From contig JBCCAR010000039.1 in assembly GCA_039814715.1 (NCBI GenBank), forward strand, positions 1-28,867: a DNA stretch of 28,867 nt, in the 5' to 3' direction. The notes under the pieces are model-generated. The model had not been told where the DNA came from and did no database searches. It saw only the letters and a list, made by a program, of their open reading frames with translations. This DNA comes from CAKZYD01 sp039814715 (GTDB lineage Bacteria; Pseudomonadota; Alphaproteobacteria; Sphingomonadales; CAKZYD01). Shown here piece by piece: positions 23,364 to 28,867 of the stretch (position 1 is its first letter; each line of letters begins with the position of its first letter). The position numbers and the translations under genes are program-made.

Positions 23364-23987
23364 TTAAAGCTGCAAGCCCAGGCGCACAGTCGCGCTATGG
23401 CCGACCAATTCATCTGCTGGGCCGCCGGTGCTGCGGAAGTGATACGGCGCCGCGCCGGCGGGTTCGGTGTAGCTATATTCAATGCCGATATGCATCGCGG
23501 CATTTACAGGCAGAGCGATCCCAGCTGTGGCCGACAAAGGCGCTTGCATCACCGCGCGCGGATCGGCTTGCATCGCATAAGCAGCGCCATCCATCTGCGC
23601 GTAGTCATAGTCAATGGCTTGAATGCGTCGTTCAGCCTGGCTTAGGCGCCCGCCGATGCAACGGCTCCACCCGCCTGCAAAGAGCGTTGTGCGGTCGTCC
23701 AAGGCCGCTGACGCACACCCTTTCATGACGGGCGCCGCTGCATTTGCCTGCGCTGCTTGGGGTCTAACCAGAAAAAGACGCGCTGATAAAACAGGCGGTA
23801 AGGCGCGCACGCCAGTAGCAGCGCCGATGGAATCGCTGATGCTGTCGCGGTAGAGCGCTTTTGCTGCCAGTGTTGCCGCGCCTGCCTGCGCGCGCGCGGG
23901 AAGTGCCGTCACCATCAAGCAGCAGACAAGCCACACGAAAATCAGTAGCCAAAGAGGTTGGATTCTGTTCATGCCCATATTTGGCAC
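23364..23987 (-). CDS. Exported protein of unknown function
   Basis: 207 residues from a GTG at 23987; ATGs at 23978 and 23972 are also possible and leave the signal peptide intact. A strong hydrophobic signal (LWLLIFVWLVCCLMVTALPARAQA) ends at a signal peptidase I site. The mature part is Ala-rich with two cysteines (KGCASA, SRCIGG). The last 60 residues alternate polar and hydrophobic residues (MHIGIEYSYTEP, then HSATVRLGLQL at the end), like the closing strands of an outer-membrane beta-barrel. The protein is too short for a full standalone barrel of the usual OmpA-like type unless most of it forms strands. I do not recognise the family. It lies upstream of the phosphatase gene on the same strand. 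Confidence 0.65.
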   Translation of the reverse strand: MPNMGMNRIQPLWLLIFVWLVCCLMVTALPARAQAGAATLAAKALYRDSISDSIGAATGVRALPPVLSARLFLVRPQAAQANAAAPVMKGCASAALDDRTTLFAGGWSRCIGGRLSQAERRIQAIDYDYAQMDGAAYAMQADPRAVMQAPLSATAGIALPVNAAMHIGIEYSYTEPAGAAPYHFRSTGGPADELVGHSATVRLGLQL

Positions 23988-24070
23988 GTGGCGCGCTCAA
24001 GACCGGGTTAATAACTGGGCCGTATTTCCTTCAATTTTTATGCGCTTTTGCGGCCAGTCTGTTTTGCTTC

Positions 24071-25858
24071 CTAAATCGGCGCGGTCGCAGACCTCATCCA
24101 ATCAAGGTCTTCGCCTTCTAGCTGCTCCTCTAGCGCGGCGCGCACGCGGGCATGATAGCGGTTTAGCCAGCCTATCTCAGCCTCTGTCAACGCCTTGCGC
24201 ACAATCGGCCGCGTATCAATCGGGGCCAAGGTTAGCGTTTCAAACTCCAGCATAGGACGCTCGTCGCTCTTGAGGGTATTGGCCGTGACGAGAACCAGGT
24301 TTTCAATGCGAATGCCGAAAGCGCCCTCGCGGTAATAGCCGGGCTCGTTGGAGACGATCATACCTTCGCGCAGCGGTTCATCGGAGTTCGCTTTAGCGAT
24401 TCGCTGCGGGCCTTCGTGCACATTTAAATAGCTGCCCACGCCGTGCCCAGTGCCATGATCATAGTCTGTGCCAGCTTGCCATAAGAATTGCCGTGCCAGC
24501 GTATCTAAAGCGCCGCCAGGCGTGCCCTGGGGGAACCGCGCTGTTGCAATTGCAATATGGCCTTTGAGCACGTCAGTATAGCGTGCTTTGGCTTCTTCAG
24601 AAATATCGCCCACCTGAATGGTGCGGGTGACGTCTGTTGTGCCGTCCAAATATTGCCCGCCTGAATCCACCAGATAAAGCCCATCGCTGGGAACGGCGAG
24701 ATCACTGTCTTGGGTGACCGAATAATGTGGCAGCGCTGCATGCGGCCCGGCTGCAGAGATGGTGCGGAAGCTCAGGTCTTGCAGCGCGTCCGTTTTTGCC
24801 CGTTCCAGCGCGAGTTGATCTGCCGCTTTTAACTCCGTGATATTGCCGCTTGGTGCAGCGTCATCAAACCATTTTAAAAACCGGGTTAAAGCAGCGCCGT
24901 CGCGCCTATGGGCGGCGCGCGTTCCATCGCGCTCCGTCGCATTCTTACAGGCCTTGGCTAAGGTTGTGGGTTCGCGCTTTTCAAGCACGCCTGCGCCCGC
25001 TTCTGCCACAATGTCAAACAGGGCGGCAACGCAGGTTTGCGGGTCCAACTGAACGACTTGCGCGTCTTGAGCGGCTTGCGCCAATTCCGCTGCAAAATCT
25101 GCGTAAGCGGCAATGGTGACGTGTTCTTCAAGCGTGCGCGACAGGCTCTCGCTCAAGGCGTCTTCTTGCACACACAGCGTGGGCCGCCCTGCGGCAGGCA
25201 CAATCAGATAGGCAAAGGCGACCGGGCAATGGGCAATATCGCTGCCGCGCATATTCATCGCCCAGGCCGCGCCGTCTAGTGATGCGATCACGCAGGCATC
25301 TGCGCCATTGGCTGCGGTCTCTCTGGCAATCTTGGTTAGCTTTCGCGCGCGCCCTTCGCCTGCATATTGCTCGTCATGGTCTGCAATCGGCCGTGCCGGG
25401 CGGCCTGGCTGCGCTTTCCACAGGGTGTCAATGGGGTTGGGCGTGATGGGCTTTAGTGCGGCGCCCACTGACTTGAGGGCTGCGGCGCAGCGACGCTGCC
25501 ATATGGCGCTATGCAGCCATGGGTCAAAGCCAATCACATCGCCTTCGCCCGCAGCGTCCTTCAGCCATGCCTCAACGGCGATGTCGGGCACGCGGCAGTG
25601 TTCAATCTGCGCGGTCTTTATCTGTTCTCGCGCTTGGGTGGTGTAGCGCCCGTCAACAAAGAGGGCTGCTTTATCCAGCGTAAGCGCGCACGTACCCATG
25701 GAGCCTGTAAAGCCTGTGAGCCAAGCCAGTCTTTGGGCATAGTCACCGATATATTCCGACATATGCTCATCGCTGGTGGGGACGACAAAGCCTGTAAAGC
25801 CGCCGTCTTTTAGCGCCGCGCGCAGGGCTTGCAGTTTGTCTTCGCCAGCATTGCTCAT
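24071..25858 (-). CDS. Xaa-Pro aminopeptidase (M24B, three-domain type)
   Basis: 595 residues from the ATG at 25858, with AAGGAG ten bases upstream; the in-frame start at 25906 lies in the divergent promoter region. Two N-terminal creatinase-like domains (about 1-310) precede the pita-bread catalytic domain. Metal ligands are visible: the two Asp of DSGGQYLDGTTDVTRT (about 400-408), His in HGTGHGVGSYLNVHEGP (about 470), Glu in SNEPGYYREG (about 503) and Glu in IRIENLV (about 518). It removes N-terminal residues before proline. The ~600-residue length matches the eukaryote-like three-domain APP rather than E. coli PepP (441). No signal peptide. It is divergent from another proline-related peptidase gene. 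Confidence 0.95.
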   Translation of the reverse strand: MSNAGEDKLQALRAALKDGGFTGFVVPTSDEHMSEYIGDYAQRLAWLTGFTGSMGTCALTLDKAALFVDGRYTTQAREQIKTAQIEHCRVPDIAVEAWLKDAAGEGDVIGFDPWLHSAIWQRRCAAALKSVGAALKPITPNPIDTLWKAQPGRPARPIADHDEQYAGEGRARKLTKIARETAANGADACVIASLDGAAWAMNMRGSDIAHCPVAFAYLIVPAAGRPTLCVQEDALSESLSRTLEEHVTIAAYADFAAELAQAAQDAQVVQLDPQTCVAALFDIVAEAGAGVLEKREPTTLAKACKNATERDGTRAAHRRDGAALTRFLKWFDDAAPSGNITELKAADQLALERAKTDALQDLSFRTISAAGPHAALPHYSVTQDSDLAVPSDGLYLVDSGGQYLDGTTDVTRTIQVGDISEEAKARYTDVLKGHIAIATARFPQGTPGGALDTLARQFLWQAGTDYDHGTGHGVGSYLNVHEGPQRIAKANSDEPLREGMIVSNEPGYYREGAFGIRIENLVLVTANTLKSDERPMLEFETLTLAPIDTRPIVRKALTEAEIGWLNRYHARVRAALEEQLEGEDLDWMRSATAPI

Positions 25859-25890
25859 CGCCCCATAGCTCCTTGATGTGTCGATCCGCT

Positions 25891-25918
25891 TTGGGTTTCG
25901 CCCCATACGCTCTTATAT
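25891..25918 (+). promoter_or_regulatory. Possible promoter of the S9 peptidase gene
   Basis: TTGGGT (25891-25896) and TTATAT (25913-25918) are separated by 16 bases and lie about 30 bases before the ATG at 25950. The -35 match is moderate and the -10 match good. The interval also holds the start region of the divergent aminopeptidase gene. Confidence 0.35.
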
Positions 25919-25949
25919 GTGGGGCAGCCCTCTATTGGAAAGTCACATT

Positions 25950-28034
25950 ATGCCGTTTGAATTGTCTTTGACCCCGCCAGCAATCCGCCGCGACCCTCAA
26001 CACGTCGGCCGCCATGGGTATGAGGTCATCGATCCTTATGGCTGGATGCGTGATCCTGGGTATCCCAAGGTTGAAGACCATGACATCCTGACGCATCTAG
26101 ACGCAGAAAATAGCTATTTCGGCAGCGTGATGGCCCCGCTTGAGGGTTTAAAGACGACACTTTTCGATGAGCTGAAAGGCCGCATCAGCGATGATGAGAC
26201 CTCTGTGCCTCAGCGCGATGGCGCGTTCGTCTATCAATGGGTGTTTGAGCCTGGCGCCCAGTACCGCGTGTGGAAGCGCTGGCCGGATGGGGATGCAGAG
26301 TCGAGCGCCGTTATTTTGAGCGAGCCAGAGCGCGCAAAAGGCCATGATCATTACGTGCTTGGCGCGCTCTCCATCAGTCCAAATGATGAATTGATGATCA
26401 TTAGCGAAGATATCTCAGGAGAAGAGCGTTATGTCGCCCGCGTCAAGTCCCTAAAAACGGGCGACTTCCTTCCGGATGAAATCGCCCCCATGCGCGGCGG
26501 TGTTGTGTGGTCGGCAGATAGCAAAGGCTTTTTCTACGCAGAGTTAGATGGTGGGTTTCGTACATTCCGCATTCGCTATCACGTCCTTGGGACGCTGCAA
26601 AGCGATGACCGCGTCATTTATGATGAGCCCGATAGCGGCTTTTTTGTGGGTGTAGGCAGCACGCAAGACCGGCGTTATCTGGTCCTCTCCACGGGCGACC
26701 ATATCACCAGCGAAATTCGTTTGCTGGATTTAGAGACGCCGCTGGGCGCGCCAATCTTGATCGCTGAGCGACGCGTGGGCGTGCAATACAGCGCGGATCA
26801 TGGCGGCGGTTACCTTTATCTCCTCATCAACGATACCCACGAGAATTTCCGGTTGGTTCAAACACCGCTTGATCAGCCTGGCCAAGAGCATTGGCGCGAA
26901 ATCGAAAGCCCGAGCGATGCCCGCTATCTGCGTTCGATGACGCCCTTTAAGGACTGGCTGGTTGTTGAAGAGCGCCGCGATGGCCTCGATCAAATTTTGG
27001 TGCGCGGGCACAGCGATGATCGCAACGCGCACTTGATTGCCTTTCCTGAAGACAGTTATAGCGCCGGCCTCGCCAGTAATCCTGAATATGACCCCGGCGC
27101 TTTGCGGCTGGGCTATCAGTCCATGATCACACCCCCGACCGTCTATGATTACGAGGTTGCGCAGCGCACGCTGACGGTGCGTAAAGTTCGGCCTATTCCG
27201 TCTGGCTACGACAAATCCCGCTACCGCACCCGGCGGCTGATGGCGCCCGCGCGCGACGGCACGATGGTGCCCATTTCCATTGTCTACCGAGAAGACTTTG
27301 AAAAAGGCAATGGGGCGCCGCTCCATCTCTATGGGTATGGCGCTTATGGGATGGGCATGAGCCCATCTTTCTCTTCTGCTCGTTTAAGCTTGCTAGACCG
27401 CGGCTTTGCCTATGCCATTGCCCACATTCGCGGCGGTGATGAGCTTGGCTATGGCTGGTACCGCAACGGCAAACTCATGAAGCGCTGGCATACTTTTACC
27501 GATTTTGTTGATTGCGCAGATTATTTGGTGGACGCGGGCTTTGCCAAGCGCGGCAAGATTAGCATTTCAGGCGGCAGCGCTGGCGGCGCGCTTATGGGCA
27601 CAGTGCTGAATATCGGCGCTGGCCGTTGGGGCGCGGTCGTCGCTCAAGTGCCCTTCGTGGATGTGCTGAACACCATGCTTGATGAAACACTGCCACTCAC
27701 CCCCATGGAATGGCCCGAATGGGGCAACCCGGTAGAAGATATTGCTGCCTATGCCCTCATTGCGTCATATTCTCCCTATGAAAATGTACGCGATCAGGCG
27801 TTCCCGCCCATTTTGGTAACCGGCGGGCTCAGCGACCCGCGGGTGACCTATTGGGAGCCAGCAAAGTGGACGGCCCGGCTGCGCGATCACCAAAAAGGCG
27901 ATGCGCCTATCGTGATGAAAATGAACATGGGCGCTGGCCACCAGGGCAAATCGGGCCGCTATGACGCGCTAGAGGAAACGGCAGAGGGATATGCCTTTCT
28001 GCTGGCTGCATTTGGGAAAGAGGATGATGCTTAG
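25950..28034 (+). CDS. ptrB: S9A peptidase, oligopeptidase B-like
   Basis: 694 residues from the ATG at 25950, which has GGAAAG eight bases upstream; the earlier in-frame ATG at 25878 is not supported. The N-terminus has the family motif DPYGWMRDP, followed by a seven-bladed propeller (about 75-400) and the alpha/beta hydrolase domain. The catalytic Ser is in GGSAGGALMG (about 542), Asp in GGLSDPRVTYWEPAKW (about 628), and His in GAGHQGKSGR (about 662). Oligopeptidase B cleaves short peptides after Lys/Arg in the cytoplasm; the DPRVTYWEPAKW ending favours it over prolyl oligopeptidase. The start of the following Sel1 gene lies inside the last codons. Confidence 0.9.
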   Translation: MPFELSLTPPAIRRDPQHVGRHGYEVIDPYGWMRDPGYPKVEDHDILTHLDAENSYFGSVMAPLEGLKTTLFDELKGRISDDETSVPQRDGAFVYQWVFEPGAQYRVWKRWPDGDAESSAVILSEPERAKGHDHYVLGALSISPNDELMIISEDISGEERYVARVKSLKTGDFLPDEIAPMRGGVVWSADSKGFFYAELDGGFRTFRIRYHVLGTLQSDDRVIYDEPDSGFFVGVGSTQDRRYLVLSTGDHITSEIRLLDLETPLGAPILIAERRVGVQYSADHGGGYLYLLINDTHENFRLVQTPLDQPGQEHWREIESPSDARYLRSMTPFKDWLVVEERRDGLDQILVRGHSDDRNAHLIAFPEDSYSAGLASNPEYDPGALRLGYQSMITPPTVYDYEVAQRTLTVRKVRPIPSGYDKSRYRTRRLMAPARDGTMVPISIVYREDFEKGNGAPLHLYGYGAYGMGMSPSFSSARLSLLDRGFAYAIAHIRGGDELGYGWYRNGKLMKRWHTFTDFVDCADYLVDAGFAKRGKISISGGSAGGALMGTVLNIGAGRWGAVVAQVPFVDVLNTMLDETLPLTPMEWPEWGNPVEDIAAYALIASYSPYENVRDQAFPPILVTGGLSDPRVTYWEPAKWTARLRDHQKGDAPIVMKMNMGAGHQGKSGRYDALEETAEGYAFLLAAFGKEDDA

Positions 28035-28761
28035 AACGGTTTTTGCAGGGGCCTTAGGGCTGAGCCTATTGGCGAGCTCAAGCTTAGCGCAGCAAGCGCC
28101 GGAGATGGATTTGTTTTCCGATGCGCCCTTTGAAATGCCAGAGGCACCTGAAGTCACAATCCCCGGCGGCCCTGCGCCTCAGCCTTTGTGCACCCTGCCC
28201 ACGACCTATGATTTTGAAAAAGACCGCTATAATCCAGGCTTACTAACAGCAGCCCAATATCGCCGCTGGTCCATCAGTGGCTATGATAAGCAAAACCCCC
28301 GGCACCTCTTTTTTCTGGGTTTGATGATCGAATATGGGCACCATATGGCCAAAGATGAGCTGCGCGCGCAGCGCCTTTATCAACAAGCCGCCGATATGGG
28401 CCTGCGGGCTGCGCAGGAGCGTCTAGGGCTCATTGCGTGCTCAAAAGAGCTCTACTGCACCTCCGCGCGCATCTTCTTCGACGCCGCCAATCGCGGCAGC
28501 AAGCGGGCCCGTATGGAGCTATCCAAACACTACCGTTGGGGCGAGGGCGTTTTTTATGACCCTATCACGGCCTATTTGTGGGCGTGGGTCGGCATGGAGA
28601 GAACCAAAGGCAATTGGCTCGTCACTGACCCGGCGGGCGAGAGCTATTTGCGCAGTATTGAAGACATTTTGACCGACAGTGATTTGGAGCTTGCTGAAGG
28701 TCGTATCAATGATTGGAAAAATGGCTTTGATACCAGCCGTCTGCGCTGCCAGCAGGATTGA
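28027..28761 (+). CDS. Exported Sel1-repeat protein
   Basis: 244 residues from the ATG at 28027; an adjacent ATG at 28024 is equally possible. A signal peptide (MLRTVFAGALGLSLLASSSLAQ) is followed by a Pro-rich acidic spacer. Helical repeats of the Sel1/TPR-like type begin about residue 105 (LRAQRLYQQAADMGLRAAQERLG, then ARIFFDAANRGSKRARMELSKHY, then WGEGVFYDPITAYLWAWVG). The protein has six Cys, among them LCTLP, IACSKELYCTSA and LRCQQD, which could form disulfides in the periplasm. Sel1 proteins usually serve as protein-protein scaffolds in the envelope. It overlaps the peptidase stop by eight bases, so the pair is translationally linked. Confidence 0.8.
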   Translation: MLRTVFAGALGLSLLASSSLAQQAPEMDLFSDAPFEMPEAPEVTIPGGPAPQPLCTLPTTYDFEKDRYNPGLLTAAQYRRWSISGYDKQNPRHLFFLGLMIEYGHHMAKDELRAQRLYQQAADMGLRAAQERLGLIACSKELYCTSARIFFDAANRGSKRARMELSKHYRWGEGVFYDPITAYLWAWVGMERTKGNWLVTDPAGESYLRSIEDILTDSDLELAEGRINDWKNGFDTSRLRCQQD

Positions 28762-28797
28762 ACGGCATGCCGCTTTGAGCCCTTTGCTGCCGTTCAA
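28758..28797 (+). terminator. Inverted repeat after the Sel1 gene, possible terminator
   Basis: TTGAACGGCA (28758-28767) is repeated inverted as TGCCGTTCAA (28788-28797) around a 20-base loop. It begins on the stop codon of the Sel1 gene. There is no T-run after it, so it would be a weak or factor-dependent terminator, or a processing site. Confidence 0.4.
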
Positions 28798-28810
28798 ATC
28801 CTCTATCGTC

Positions 28811-28833
28811 ATTGGCCGACTTGATCGGGCAAT
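28811..28833. repeat. Stem-loop resembling dispersed alphaproteobacterial intergenic repeats
   Basis: ATTG-G-CCGA at 28811-28819 pairs with TCGG-G-CAAT at 28825-28833 around CTTGA, with one mismatch. The surrounding text (CGTCATTGGCCGACTTGATC, then GGGCAATCCATGG) resembles the short repeat that occurs between genes in many alphaproteobacterial genomes and is often mistranslated as small proteins. Recognition is by eye only, with no copy elsewhere in this window. Confidence 0.5.
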
Positions 28834-28867
28834 CCATGGAAAACCCAAGCTGTATGCTTAGAAATAG

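Noticed and set aside
26730..27326. 198-residue minus-strand frame inside the S9 peptidase gene
   Set aside because: Antisense of the propeller and hydrolase region of a well-supported gene.
24071..28034. Defence or toxin-antitoxin system among the peptidases and phosphatase
   Set aside because: All motifs point to general peptide turnover and signalling; no nuclease, toxin or defence partner is present.

Overview
The window reads as a chromosomal stretch of an alphaproteobacterium of moderately high GC. The markers are a BamF (DUF3035) lipoprotein, a DUF2093 protein beside xseA, a TipF-like degenerate EAL protein, MutL with an endonuclease motif, and Caulobacter-type promoter elements. TipF and the promoter style point towards Caulobacterales, Hyphomonadales or Parvularculales; this placement is inference. 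The first ~380-395 bases do not belong with the rest. They are AT-richer and encode a Bacteroidota-type T9SS C-terminal sorting domain, joined in frame to the N-terminus of an alphaproteobacterial SCP2-like protein. This is most likely an assembly chimera at a contig end.

Layout. 1-2801: the chimeric reading frame, a lipoprotein made of eight tandem 11-residue repeats with a strong terminator, a TipF-like EAL protein and a convergent CheY-like response regulator. 2964-10290 (+): a housekeeping run of maoC-type hydratase, ribF, ileS, lspA, bamF and mutL, with ileS-lspA overlapping. 10306-11992 (-): a small unknown protein, rsmD and an RluB-family pseudouridine synthase (the last two overlap). 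12085-15427 (+): tadA, an MscS-family channel and a Tat-signal GMC oxidoreductase, all overlapping. 15424-19786 (-): an OmpA-family lipoprotein, an alpha/beta hydrolase, an APH/ACAD10-like phosphotransferase, a flavodoxin-like protein and purD. 19886-22514 (+): xseA, a DUF2093 protein and an M23 peptidase. 22495-25858 (-): a PPP-type phosphatase, an unrecognised exported protein and a full-length Xaa-Pro aminopeptidase. 25950-28761 (+): an oligopeptidase B-like S9 peptidase and an exported Sel1-repeat protein. The right end carries a short stem-loop resembling dispersed alphaproteobacterial intergenic repeats.

Most genes serve core functions: translation and RNA modification (ileS, rsmD, rluB, tadA), cofactor and purine synthesis (ribF, purD), DNA repair (mutL, xseA) and envelope biogenesis (lspA, bamF, OmpA-like, M23). 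I saw no tRNA, rRNA, CRISPR array, transposase, phage gene or recognisable defence system. Apart from the first 512 bases, no stretch over about 200 bases lacks a gene. The items most worth a second look are the chimeric left end, the 11-mer repeat lipoprotein, the TipF-like/CheY pair, the coupled APH-hydrolase genes and a probably leaderless xseA.
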